DNA of 16,369 bases. It comes from CAYJVP01 sp964373615. GTDB lineage: Bacteria > Patescibacteriota > Patescibacteriia > UBA9934 > GWF2-40-263. Position numbers and translations under genes: made by a program. The stretch spans positions 1 through 16,369 of the forward strand of contig CAYJVP010000020.1 of NCBI GenBank assembly GCA_964373615.1, given 5' to 3'. The notes below the pieces were generated by a model that was given only the letters and a program-made list of their open reading frames with translations, searched no databases and was not told the DNA's origin. Shown here one piece after another: positions 4,999-12,712 of this stretch (position 1 is the first letter of the stretch; each line of letters begins with the position of its first letter).

Positions 4999-5955
4999 AT
5001 GCTGAATCAAATATTGCTGCTCATGGGCGGCTTCATCCTGTTAGTCTATGGCGCCGGTTATCTCGTGAAGGGCGCTGTTTCTCTCGCGCGGCGGCTCGGG
5101 GTTGGCACGCTGGTCATCGGCCTGACGGTCGTCGCGCTCGGCACCTCTGCGCCGGAACTGGCCGTGAACCTGTTTTCAGCAGCCCGTGGTGCGACTGATC
5201 TGGCGCTGGGCAACATTTTCGGAAGCAACATCGCTAATATTTTCCTCATCCTCGGCCTGTCGGCGGTCGTGAGTCCGGTTATCCTTCAAAAAGAGACGAT
5301 CTGGAAACAGATACCGTTCTCGTTGCTGGCCGCCGCCGCCGTGATCATCCTCGGAAGTGACGTCTTGCTGGGTGGCCATCCGTTGAATATCTTGAGCCGT
5401 GCGGATGGTCTCGTCCTGCTGGCCTTCGGCGTCGCTTTTCTCTCCTACACGTTGCGTACCGGCTCCCGGAACGGCGGTTCGGGCGGTCAGTTTGCGGCGC
5501 TCCCGGCTAGGCAGACGTGGATGTTCGTCATCGGCGGACTTGTCGGCCTTGGCCTCGGCGGCAAGTTCATCGTCGACGCCGCGACCGACCTCGCTAGGGG
5601 GTTTGGTGTGTCCGAACATCTCATTGGCTTGACGGTAGTGGCGATAGGCACTTCGCTTCCTGAGTTGGCGACATCCCTCGTCGCTGCCCGGAGAAAGCAG
5701 TCTGACATTGCGATCGGCAATGTTGTCGGCTCGAATATCCTCAATGTTTTCTTGATACTTGGATTGACGGCGACGTTGACGCCGATTCCTTTTTCGACGA
5801 GGGCGCTTCAGGACGGTCTCATTGTCGCCGCCGCCTCGCTGCTTTTGTTCATCGCGATGTTCGTTGGCACACGTCACCGATTGGATAGGTGGCAAGGAGT
5901 TTTGTTGGTCGTCATCTATGTCGTCATCATCGGTATTTCGATCACAGGCGGTTGA
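4999..5955 (+). CDS. Ca2+/cation antiporter (YrbG/CaCA family)
   Basis: The 318-residue inner-membrane protein has about ten membrane segments in two inverted halves. The two alpha repeats that form the ion site are clear: GTSAPELAVNLFSAARG with ALGNIFGSNIANIFLILG (about 49-86), and GTSLPELATSLVAARR with AIGNVVGSNILNVFLILG (about 214-255). Both keep the Glu of the PEL motif and the GSN motif. Family members exchange Ca2+ or Na+ against Na+, K+ or H+; the exact ions cannot be told. Length is normal for bacterial YrbG-like exchangers. The ATG lies only 8 bp after MITE copy 1, so the MITE forms the upstream region; no ribosome site or promoter of its own is evident. Confidence 0.9.
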   Translation: MLNQILLLMGGFILLVYGAGYLVKGAVSLARRLGVGTLVIGLTVVALGTSAPELAVNLFSAARGATDLALGNIFGSNIANIFLILGLSAVVSPVILQKETIWKQIPFSLLAAAAVIILGSDVLLGGHPLNILSRADGLVLLAFGVAFLSYTLRTGSRNGGSGGQFAALPARQTWMFVIGGLVGLGLGGKFIVDAATDLARGFGVSEHLIGLTVVAIGTSLPELATSLVAARRKQSDIAIGNVVGSNILNVFLILGLTATLTPIPFSTRALQDGLIVAAASLLLFIAMFVGTRHRLDRWQGVLLVVIYVVIIGISITGG

Positions 5956-6009
5956 TCAATACTGGTATTTAGGCCTCAACCGCTACTGTGTTTAAAATAA
6001 TCTCAAGCT

Positions 6010-6417
6010 ATGCAGCGAATAACAATCAATAAAAAATGGCGGATCTGGATGCTACTTTATGGACTCTTTGCTACCGTCGCGGGTCTCGGGGAAATCATCT
6101 TAAGTTTTCAGAAGGCACTGCAAGGAAGTGGTGCGGACATAATCGATATTCTTGCTTGGGGGATTTTTCTCAGTCTTTTTTGGATTGCTTATAAAGAAAA
6201 GCCGATTGGAGAGAGTGCTTTTTGGAAACGATTCGCTCCAATACTGATTGTCGCGGATATTGTCGCGATTATCTTTTTGACATTGAACGAGCCGGTTACG
6301 TTTACGGAAGGATTGATGGGGATCGGATTGAGTATTGCTCTTTCCGTCCCGCTCTATATTACCATTTGGTGGTATGCGTTCACCTTTCTTCCCAGTGCGC
6401 GTAAGAGTCGCGACTGA
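6010..6417 (+). CDS. Small four-helix membrane protein, unknown
   Basis: I do not recognise this 135-residue protein. Four hydrophobic segments are visible at about residues 13-32, 43-60, 74-92 and 102-125, with basic ends (NKKWR at the N-terminus, ARKSRD at the C-terminus). It is AT-rich (hand count 22 of 60 GC at 6001-6060), unlike its neighbours, which suggests a different origin. There is no ribosome site; TAAAAT at 5992-5997 could serve as a -10 box for a nearly leaderless message. A hairpin follows the stop. Confidence 0.7.
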   Translation: MQRITINKKWRIWMLLYGLFATVAGLGEIILSFQKALQGSGADIIDILAWGIFLSLFWIAYKEKPIGESAFWKRFAPILIVADIVAIIFLTLNEPVTFTEGLMGIGLSIALSVPLYITIWWYAFTFLPSARKSRD

Positions 6418-6420
6418 ACG

Positions 6421-6446
6421 AAATCTCAGCTGACGGCTGGGATTTT
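6421..6446 (+). terminator. Terminator-like hairpin after 6010-6417
   Basis: AAATCTCAGC (6421-6430), loop TGACG, GCTGGGATTT (6436-6445): a 10-bp stem with one T-G pair, ending in four T that overlap the orphan MITE end. Confidence 0.5.
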
Positions 6447-6457
6447 GCAGAGGTCCC
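6443..6457. mobile_element. Orphan MITE end
   Basis: TTTTGCAGAGGTCCC is identical over 15 bp to the right end of MITE copy 2 (13684-13698). No other part of the element is present, so this is either a deletion remnant or a solo end. It lies 10 bp upstream of the aldo/keto reductase. Confidence 0.6.
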
Positions 6458-6467
6458 AATAAAATTT

Positions 6468-7403
6468 ATGGATCACATCGGCGCAGCTATTATCTTAAAC
6501 ACAGGTGCCAAGATGCCTGTCCTGGGTCTTGGAACATGGAACGCTGGCAAAGACGGCGTCGGTTCTGCGGTCGAGCACGCGCTTGTGAATTGTGGTTACT
6601 CCCACATCGATTGCGCGCACGTTTACGAAAACGAGAAGGAGGTCGGTCAAGCATTTCAGATGATTTTTGATCAAAAGAAACGAAATCGTCACGATGTATT
6701 TATCACAAGCAAACTCTGGAATGAGGATCATGCGAAGGGCGATGTCCTCAACGCCTGTACGCGAACGCTCAAGGACTTGCATCTGGACTATCTTGATCTG
6801 TATCTCATGCATTTTGGCATCGCTTCGCCATGTGGCATGGGCTTTGATCCGCTCGACTCCGATGGCGTTCTGATGACTTCCAAGGTGTCGATACGTGAAA
6901 CGTGGGAGGCGATGGAGGAGCTCGTTTGGGAGGGACTGGTAAAAGCGATCGGCGTTTCCAATTTTACCGCCCCGATGCTCGTGGATGTGCTGACGTATGC
7001 CAAGATCACTCCCGCGGTTAATCAGATTGAATTACATCCGTACCATCAACAGACGAAACTGATTGAGTTTTGTCGCCATCACGGCGTGGCTGTCACGGCC
7101 TACTCGCCGCTGGGTTCACAAGCAGAGATGAGTCAGGGCAAATCAGTGTTGCTGGAAGACGCGCTGGTGAAGAAGATTGCCAAGGCGCACCAAAAGACGG
7201 CAGCGCAAGTGCTCATTCGTTGGGGGATTGAACGACAAACCATTGTCATTCCAAAAAGCACGAATCTTGAGCACATCAAAGAGAATAGTAACGTGTTTGA
7301 TTTCACCTTGAGCGACGAAGAAACACGCGAGCTCGCAGCCCTCGACAGACGCCTCCGTTACGTTGATCCTTACGAGTGGTGGCGTATACCTTATTTTGAT
7401 TAG
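6468..7403 (+). CDS. Aldo/keto reductase
   Basis: This 311-residue NADPH-dependent oxidoreductase has a TIM-barrel signature sequence. The catalytic tetrad is complete: Asp48 and Tyr53 in HIDCAHVYENE, Lys82 in TSKLWN and His115 in LMHFG. Further marks are GVSNF, NQIELHPY, and the cofactor loop IPKST near residue 260. Length matches the family. It reduces aldehydes or ketones; the substrate is not predictable, with aldose or xylose-like sugars and detoxification of reactive carbonyls both possible. It converges on the helicase gene, 30 bp away. No clear ribosome site; the region upstream is an orphan MITE end. Confidence 0.93.
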   Translation: MDHIGAAIILNTGAKMPVLGLGTWNAGKDGVGSAVEHALVNCGYSHIDCAHVYENEKEVGQAFQMIFDQKKRNRHDVFITSKLWNEDHAKGDVLNACTRTLKDLHLDYLDLYLMHFGIASPCGMGFDPLDSDGVLMTSKVSIRETWEAMEELVWEGLVKAIGVSNFTAPMLVDVLTYAKITPAVNQIELHPYHQQTKLIEFCRHHGVAVTAYSPLGSQAEMSQGKSVLLEDALVKKIAKAHQKTAAQVLIRWGIERQTIVIPKSTNLEHIKENSNVFDFTLSDEETRELAALDRRLRYVDPYEWWRIPYFD

Positions 7404-7433
7404 CTGGCGAGATTTGATGTTCGGGACCTCGTC

Positions 7434-8717
7434 CTAAAAACGATTCGACCGGTGGCCACCCGGCCCTCTCCTTCGACGCGGTTGTTGATGCCCGCCCGGC
7501 TCACCAGATGACCGACGTTGCGGCCGAAAACTCGGCCCTGGCATGGACCGCGTGGGTCTTTCTGGTGGCGCGGCGCGGTGCGGAGGAAGTTCGGGGAGAT
7601 TTGCAATGGGCAGGCGAATTCTCACGAGCTTTTCGATATCGCGCACATCGCGACCTTGGTCCGGAGTCGCAAACGAAATCGCCTTGCCCGAGCGTCCGGC
7701 GCGTCCGGTGCGGCCGATGCGATGCACGTAATCTTCCGCCTGGTCCGGCAGATCGAAATTAATGACCAACTCGATGCCCACGACATCGATTCCGCGGGCG
7801 GCAATGTCGGTTGCCACAAGCACGCGATATTTTCCCGACTTGAATCCGTCAAGCGCTTCGCGACGCTGCGCAAGCGAACGGTTTGCGTGAATCTCCGCGG
7901 CCGAGTGTCCCATGCCGCGGAGACCGCGAGCGATGCGCTTGGCGCCGTGTTTGGTGCGCGAAAAAACGAGCACGGTCCCGCGGTACTCGAGAAGAAGCTT
8001 CTCAAGCAGCCGCATCTTGTCTTCTTTGCGCACAGCGAACAATTCGTGCTCCACGGTTTCCGCCGTGGTTCCCGAGCGCGCGATCTCGATCCGAACGGGC
8101 AGTTTCATGTGCGTGGCCGCAATGCGAGAAATCGCCTCTGGCATGGTGGCCGAGAAGAGCAGGGTCTGGCGATCCTTTGGAACTTGTGCGAGGATCCGGT
8201 TGATCTGGGGGGCAAATCCCATGTCGAGCATGCGGTCCGCCTCGTCAAGAACGAGCACCTTTACGTTCGCAAGCGTCATGGTGCGCTGTTCAAGATGGTC
8301 GATGAGTCTCCCTGGGGTTGCGATGATCACGTGCGGGCGTTTTCCGATCATCTGTTTCTGCATGCCCATGGACGCGCCGCCGATCAAAACCGCGGTGCGC
8401 AATCCAAAGCGTCGTCCGACTTTTTGGTACGTTTCATCAACCTGGAGGGCGAGTTCGCGCGTGGGCAGAATCACGAGTCCCTGACCCTTGAGCGCAGAAA
8501 GGCGCTGAAGCATGGGGATGGCAAAGGCAAGTGTTTTGCCCGTGCCGGTTTGCGCGATGCCGATCATGTCTTGTCCCTGAATGGCGGGCGGAATCGCTTT
8601 CGATTGAATCGGTGTTGGGGTGGTGAAGTTGAACGTGTCGAGCGCGTTTAGGAGGTTCGGGGCGATGCCGAGGCCGTAAAATGCAGAGGGATTTTTCTGA
8701 TGCTGACTTGGATTCAT
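7434..8717 (-). CDS. DEAD-box RNA helicase (RhlE-like)
   Basis: The 427-residue ATP-dependent RNA helicase carries the Q motif region PTPIQSKAIP (about 34-43), Walker A AQTGTGKT (55-62), PTREL (85-89), TPGR (134-137), DEAD (158-161), SAT (189-191), VATDIAARGID and HRIGRTGR in the second RecA domain. The tail is rich in Pro, Arg and Gly, as in RhlE-type proteins where it binds RNA. The ATG at 8717 lies four bases after the greA stop (TAA-CGCT-ATG); a TTG at 8738 would overlap greA. Coupling with greA suggests one transcript for RNA polymerase and RNA-remodelling functions. Confidence 0.95.
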   Translation of the reverse strand: MNPSQHQKNPSAFYGLGIAPNLLNALDTFNFTTPTPIQSKAIPPAIQGQDMIGIAQTGTGKTLAFAIPMLQRLSALKGQGLVILPTRELALQVDETYQKVGRRFGLRTAVLIGGASMGMQKQMIGKRPHVIIATPGRLIDHLEQRTMTLANVKVLVLDEADRMLDMGFAPQINRILAQVPKDRQTLLFSATMPEAISRIAATHMKLPVRIEIARSGTTAETVEHELFAVRKEDKMRLLEKLLLEYRGTVLVFSRTKHGAKRIARGLRGMGHSAAEIHANRSLAQRREALDGFKSGKYRVLVATDIAARGIDVVGIELVINFDLPDQAEDYVHRIGRTGRAGRSGKAISFATPDQGRDVRDIEKLVRIRLPIANLPELPPHRAAPPERPTRSMPGPSFRPQRRSSGEPGGHQQPRRRRGPGGHRSNRF

Positions 8718-8721
8718 AGCG

Positions 8722-9228
8722 TTAGGTAATTTCAACAATTCGGTAGAGTGTTTGGCCGGAGTTGGAAGCGAGTTTTATGGTCTCCCCGAGCTTCGCGCCG
8801 AGCAGGGCAGAGCCAAGCGGTGAAACGTGCGAAATTCGACTGCGTGCCGGGTTCGCCTCTTGCGGGCCGACGATCTCAAATGTTTTTTGCGCCCCCCCGA
8901 CATCAAGGACCACGGTTGATCCAAGTTGCACGCGGTCCGTCCCGGATTTTTTGATAACCTCGACGCGCTTGAGCCGCTCCTTCAGCGACAGGATTCTTGA
9001 GTGAATGCGTCGCATGCGCGACTTGGCCTCCGAGTAAGCCGCATTTTCGGAAAAATCTCCAAGTTCACCCGTGGTTTTTACATCTTGTATGGCTTCTGGG
9101 AGCTCTTTCTTCTCCAATGTTTCAAGCTGATCTTTGAGCTTTTGGATCCCGCCTGCGGTCATGAAGATCGGACCGTCGTCATCCGTTGTCCTTTTCAGAA
9201 GCTCACTCTTTCTCGTGGGAAGACGCAT
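8722..9228 (-). CDS. greA: Transcription elongation factor GreA
   Basis: The 168-residue factor enters the RNA polymerase secondary channel and helps cleave backtracked RNA. The coiled-coil tip GELGDFSENAAYSEAK (54-69) keeps the acidic pair Asp58 and Glu61 (equivalent to Asp41/Glu44 in E. coli). The C-terminal FKBP-like domain ends with SPLGSALLGAKLGE and YRIVEI. The N-terminus MRLPTRKSELLKR is an extension of about 20 residues of a kind common in Patescibacteria greA genes; an internal start at MTAGGIQKL (9162) is the alternative. It probably leads the operon with the helicase. TACGAT at + 9238-9243 (minus strand) is a possible -10 box. Confidence 0.93.
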   Translation of the reverse strand: MRLPTRKSELLKRTTDDDGPIFMTAGGIQKLKDQLETLEKKELPEAIQDVKTTGELGDFSENAAYSEAKSRMRRIHSRILSLKERLKRVEVIKKSGTDRVQLGSTVVLDVGGAQKTFEIVGPQEANPARSRISHVSPLGSALLGAKLGETIKLASNSGQTLYRIVEIT

Positions 9229-9259
9229 AGCGCATCTATCGTACCGCGAAACGGATTTG

Positions 9260-9291
9260 AAAACGAGCCCGCGTCAGGCGTTGGGGCTCGT
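9260..9291 (-). terminator. Intrinsic terminator overlapping the 9274-9966 stop
   Basis: Minus strand ACGAGCCC (9284-9291), 13-nt loop, GGGCTCGT (9263-9270), then TTT. The stop codon TGA lies inside the loop. Confidence 0.7.
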
Positions 9292-9966
9292 GGAGGCGCG
9301 ACGGGCCGTGTGGAGCTGGCCCGCGAAGGAGAGGAGGGCCAGCGTCAAGGCGAGGCCGAGAAGCAGGTTCGTTCCCGCTCGGCAGAGCCAGATGTTGTGC
9401 GGGAGGAGCACGATCGCGGAGATGACGAGGATCTCCGTCCACATCTTCATCTTCCCGAACCGGTTGGCGGCCCCGTCGCCGAGACCCAGCGCGCTCTTGA
9501 TCGGTCGAACAATCGTGAGCGCCACGGCCATGAGGAGCGACAGGCCGATGAGCCACGTGTTCGCCCAGCCGAGGCCGAGCGGGATCAAGGCCCCGAGGTA
9601 CGTCGTCTTGTCCGACAGGGGATCGCGCGCCTTGCCGAGCAGGCTTCGGCCGCGGATGTTCATCCGCTCGCGCAGGGTCATGCGAAGTTCGATCTCCGGC
9701 GCGATGGCCGGGAATCGATCAGCGTGGTACCGAGCGAGAGCCCCGTCCACCCAGTCGAGCAGACACGCGATCGCGTAGATCACGCATCCGGCGACCAGGT
9801 GACCCGTGAAGAACAGGAACGCCATCGGGAGCGCGAGGACGATCTTGAACAGCGTCACCTTGTTGCTCGTGGTCCAGGCGAACCAGGAGGCGACGCGATC
9901 GCTCATGCTCTGGACGCTGTCCAGGCGGTCGTCGGTGAGCCAGTCTTTACGTGCTTGTTCAGGCAC
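9274..9966 (-). CDS. CDP-alcohol phosphatidyltransferase family membrane protein
   Basis: The 230-residue integral membrane enzyme class joins a CDP-linked lipid to an alcohol, making phospholipid headgroups. The first half of the signature, DWVDGALAR (71-79), and the second half, GKARDPLSD (111-119), are both intact with all four Asp. Between them are 31 residues instead of the usual 8, including a charged stretch ELRMTLRERMNIRGR. Several membrane helices follow. The GTG start at 9966 is supported by GGAG six bases upstream and a promoter at 9990-10018. GC is high (38 of 60 at 9481-9540). It stands alone, with its own promoter and terminator. The substrate alcohol is unknown; PgsA-like glycerol phosphate is one possibility. 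Confidence 0.85.
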   Translation of the reverse strand: MPEQARKDWLTDDRLDSVQSMSDRVASWFAWTTSNKVTLFKIVLALPMAFLFFTGHLVAGCVIYAIACLLDWVDGALARYHADRFPAIAPEIELRMTLRERMNIRGRSLLGKARDPLSDKTTYLGALIPLGLGWANTWLIGLSLLMAVALTIVRPIKSALGLGDGAANRFGKMKMWTEILVISAIVLLPHNIWLCRAGTNLLLGLALTLALLSFAGQLHTARRASTSPNA

Positions 9967-9989
9967 GGGGAACTCCAGTCGCGGACTCT

Positions 9990-10018
9990 ATGAAACCACA
10001 GTCGGACGTGCGCGTCAA
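9990..10018 (-). promoter_or_regulatory. Promoter of the phosphatidyltransferase gene
   Basis: Minus strand TTGACG (10013-10018), 17-nt spacer, TTTCAT (9990-9995) with a TGG extension before it. It is divergent to the promoter at 10024-10052. Confidence 0.45.
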
Positions 10019-10023
10019 CGGGT

Positions 10024-10052
10024 TTGTCCGCACCTTTGCCCTATGGTATCTT
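10024..10052 (+). promoter_or_regulatory. Promoter of the DUF1003 gene
   Basis: TTGTCC (10024-10029), 17-nt spacer, TATCTT (10047-10052) with an extended TGG just before the -10 box. Confidence 0.5.
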
Positions 10053-10091
10053 AGATCTATTCCACATCATTATTTGAAAAATAAAAGGAGT

Positions 10092-10610
10092 ATGCCAAGG
10101 AGGAAACAGGCGCGCTCGGCGCCTCGTCCGCGTTTGGCCGTCACGGATATTTTCGGGAGCGGCGCGCAAAAGAAAATGTCGTGGTTCAACCAACTGGTGG
10201 ACGCTCTGACACGTTTTTTTGGAACGATCTGGTTTCTTCTGTTGAATGTGGCTGTGTTTGCCTGCTGGCTTGCCATCAACCTCGGGTGGTTTTCAGGAAT
10301 CAAGATGTTCGATCCGTTCCCATTCACTCTCTTGACGACCATCGTTTCGCTTGAAGCGATTATTCTTGCGATTATTGTGCTCATGAGTCAGAATCGCGCG
10401 TCTCACATTGGCGATATCCGCGAGGAGGTAGACTTTGAGGTGAATGTTCAGGCCGAAAAGGAGATCACAAAAATTTTAAACATTTTGGATGAAGTCCAGC
10501 ACCGGCTCGGTATCTCACATGTGGACGATCAAGAACTACAGGTGATGAAGCGCCGATTGGATATCAAGCGTATTGAGGAAAAAGTTCGTAAGCGCATTGC
10601 CGAAGAGTGA
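10092..10610 (+). CDS. DUF1003 family membrane protein
   Basis: This 172-residue protein has two membrane segments (about 38-58 and 72-95) framing the typical DUF1003 signature: FDPFPFTLLTTIVSLEAIILAI, then SQNRAS and an acidic/basic cytoplasmic helix with DFEVNVQAEKEI. The basic N-terminus (PRRKQARSAPRPR) and the charged C-terminal helix are probably cytoplasmic. Function is not known for the family. AAGGAG lies only one base before the ATG, too close for normal use, so the role of that site is unclear; the longer frame from 9951 runs through the promoter and is rejected. Confidence 0.85.
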   Translation: MPRRKQARSAPRPRLAVTDIFGSGAQKKMSWFNQLVDALTRFFGTIWFLLLNVAVFACWLAINLGWFSGIKMFDPFPFTLLTTIVSLEAIILAIIVLMSQNRASHIGDIREEVDFEVNVQAEKEITKILNILDEVQHRLGISHVDDQELQVMKRRLDIKRIEEKVRKRIAEE

Positions 10611-10626
10611 TGGAGTCCTGTTTCAT

Positions 10627-10666
10627 GGTGTGATGACTATAGATACATCGATCACGCCGCTTTTTT
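10627..10666 (+). terminator. Terminator-like hairpin after DUF1003
   Basis: GGTGTGAT (10627-10634), 16-nt loop, ATCACGCC (10651-10658), then GC and six T. It overlaps the 3' end of the converging gene at 10652. Confidence 0.5.
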
Positions 10667-11578
10667 GAGTTCTGTGAGTGGTCCGAGATTTCCTGTGTAA
10701 TGCTCCTGAATGCCTCGCTCCATGTCGACCGCGAATGCTCCGAGATCTGATGCGATGAGGTGTAGTTCCCAACTGATTCCACGTGTATCACGTCGGATGT
10801 CCTCAACATCACAATAACGCGCGATGATACCCCCCTCCGTGTCTTCGTCGATGATGATATTCATGGGTGTGGAGTCGCGTGGGATGCCGCCGAGCTCTGT
10901 GAGCGCATTGGCGACCATCTTCCCGACGGTATAGGCCACACGTTGCAGGTATGGCGCCCCATGTCGTTCCAAGCTTGTTGAAAAATCTACGAAAAAATTT
11001 TCGAGCATCTGTCCTGGGATGAATTCTTTGCAGATGAGAACCCGCGTGCCGCGCTCATCCTCGAGCGTGGCATATCCGTAGCATTCCTGCACGCACCATG
11101 CTTTTTTGAAATTTACGTCCGCAAGCGTCCGTGCCTCTTGCCAGGATGGGCTTGCTTCGATGTTGCTGACCGGTTCGATGTCAAGGCTCGCCGTGAGCAC
11201 GGCAACACACTTGTCTACTAATTCCAAAATCACTCGATCGACCTTACGTTTACTACCGATCTCGAAGCTCAGATCTTCCAGAGTGAATCGTTCGATGATG
11301 ACGCGTTCAAGATCTTCCACGGTCAGGCCCGTTTCCGTCAGCATGTGGTTTATGAGGGATGTCCCGAGCTCCGTGTCAATCGAAACAAGCCCGCGCAGGA
11401 TATCTAAATGATGGGCGGTCGATGTATCATCAGGTACGAAGTCTTTCAGATCGACTTTTTTCAAAATCTGTCGCTCAACCGTCCCGAGGGTTTGCCAAAG
11501 TTCCTGCCGCAAACGGTCGATCGCAGATCGCTTGCCCCCATGATTGATTTCGGCCAATGCCTCACCTCGTGTACCCAT
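10652..11578 (-). CDS. Unknown protein with a possible degenerate kinase-like fold
   Basis: The 308-residue protein is soluble and not recognised by name. Its second half has an order of elements like protein kinases and aminoglycoside phosphotransferases: TRVLICKEFIPG (hinge-like), a helix VAYTVGKMVANALTEL, then GIPRDSTPMNIIIDED with a catalytic-loop-like R-D-x4-N, followed by CDVEDI in place of a DFG/DxD. The N-terminal half is helical and charged. A pseudo-kinase or APH-like role is inference. The start ATG 11578 leaves about 60 bp to metK, which is divergent; the longer frame to 12031 is antisense to metK and is rejected. Confidence 0.7.
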   Translation of the reverse strand: MGTRGEALAEINHGGKRSAIDRLRQELWQTLGTVERQILKKVDLKDFVPDDTSTAHHLDILRGLVSIDTELGTSLINHMLTETGLTVEDLERVIIERFTLEDLSFEIGSKRKVDRVILELVDKCVAVLTASLDIEPVSNIEASPSWQEARTLADVNFKKAWCVQECYGYATLEDERGTRVLICKEFIPGQMLENFFVDFSTSLERHGAPYLQRVAYTVGKMVANALTELGGIPRDSTPMNIIIDEDTEGGIIARYCDVEDIRRDTRGISWELHLIASDLGAFAVDMERGIQEHYTGNLGPLTELKKAA

Positions 11579-11597
11579 ACCCGGACAGTGTAACACA

Positions 11598-11627
11598 TTG
11601 ACATCATCTCTTGCGCGAGGATATCCT
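11598..11627 (+). promoter_or_regulatory. metK promoter
   Basis: TTGACA (11598-11603), 18-nt spacer, TATCCT (11622-11627). The predicted transcript would begin about 5 nt before the ATG at 11639, so the mRNA is nearly leaderless. Confidence 0.65.
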
Positions 11628-11638
11628 GACCATCGATT

Positions 11639-12673
11639 ATGTTCATCCCGAAGCGATATACCGTTGAGAGCGTCACAAGCGGGCACCCCGACAAAGTCTG
11701 TGACCAGATTTCGGATGCCGTGCTTGACGCGTGTCTTGCAGAGGATCCGTCGAGTCGCGTGGCTATCGAAACATTTGGGTGTCACGGGATGCTCGTTGTG
11801 GGCGGCGAGGTGACCACGCGTGCAGAAGTGGATTACGCCACGATCGCTCGCGACGTGTATCGCGAGATCGGCTATGACGACGTCCTCAACGTTTTCACAA
11901 ACGTCGTCGAGCAGTCGCCAGACATCGCGATGGGTGTGGACACAGGCGGAGCCGGCGACCAGGGAATCATGTACGGATTTGCGACCGATGAAACGCTCGA
12001 GGCCATGCCGCGCGGGGTCGTGCTTGTGCATCGGCTTACGAAGGGTCTTGAAGACCTCCGCCGTTCAGGCAAACTTTCCTGGTTAAAACCAGATGGCAAA
12101 GCGCAGGTGACGGTCGAGGATGGGGCCGTGAAGACCGTTCTAGTGAGCTGCCAACACGATGCCGGCGTGTCGCAATCAGAAATTCACGAGCAGATCTCTC
12201 GCGAGCTCATCGCGCCACTCATTTCCGGAGCCCCAGAGATTCTTGTGAACCCCACTGGCAACTTTGTGCTCGGCGGATTTGCGGCCGACACAGGACTCAC
12301 GGGCAGAAAAATTATGGTGGACACCTATGGCGGATTCATTCCGCACGGCGGCGGCGCGTTTTCAGGCAAGGATCCGTCGAAAGTGGACCGCTCGGCCGCC
12401 TACATGGCCCGTTTTGTGGCCGCCTACATCGTTCGCGTGGGTTACGCCAAGCAGTGTCTCGTCTCCGTTGCATACGCCATCGGTCGAGCCGAGCCGCTCA
12501 TGGTCGCGGCGACAAACGAAAACGGCGAGGATCTCTCGCCGCTCGTCGCGAAATTCGATTTTCGTCCGCAAGCCATTATCGAGCGCCTGGGATTGCGTCG
12601 CCCCATCTACCAACCAACGGCCTCATACGGCCACTTCGGTCGCTCCGGGTTCCCGTGGGAGGACGCGACGTGA
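11639..12673 (+). CDS. metK: S-adenosylmethionine synthetase
   Basis: The 344-residue enzyme makes S-adenosylmethionine from ATP and methionine. Signature motifs are complete: SGHPDK (14-19), GGAGDQGIMYGFA (103-115) and GGGAFSGKDPSKVDRSAAY (237-255), which bind ATP, Mg2+ and K+. It is 40-50 residues shorter than typical MetK (about 385), with shortening spread through the loops; no motif is lost. GC-rich (37 of 60 at 12361-12420), so high GC alone does not mark foreign genes in this window. The N-terminus MFIPKRYTVESVTSGHPDK fits the family well. Confidence 0.97.
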   Translation: MFIPKRYTVESVTSGHPDKVCDQISDAVLDACLAEDPSSRVAIETFGCHGMLVVGGEVTTRAEVDYATIARDVYREIGYDDVLNVFTNVVEQSPDIAMGVDTGGAGDQGIMYGFATDETLEAMPRGVVLVHRLTKGLEDLRRSGKLSWLKPDGKAQVTVEDGAVKTVLVSCQHDAGVSQSEIHEQISRELIAPLISGAPEILVNPTGNFVLGGFAADTGLTGRKIMVDTYGGFIPHGGGAFSGKDPSKVDRSAAYMARFVAAYIVRVGYAKQCLVSVAYAIGRAEPLMVAATNENGEDLSPLVAKFDFRPQAIIERLGLRRPIYQPTASYGHFGRSGFPWEDAT

Positions 12674-12712
12674 GGATGGGTGACGACGGAACTTTGGTTA
12701 TGTTTTGGGTGA

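Noticed and set aside
7518..8651. Long plus-strand ORF of 377 codons
   Set aside because: It is fully antisense to the DEAD-box helicase, whose motifs are all in place; GC-rich genes often leave the opposite strand open.
9001..9993. Plus-strand ORF of 330 codons, rich in Arg, Glu and Gln
   Set aside because: It is antisense to greA and the phosphatidyltransferase gene; its low-complexity composition is typical of a shadow frame.
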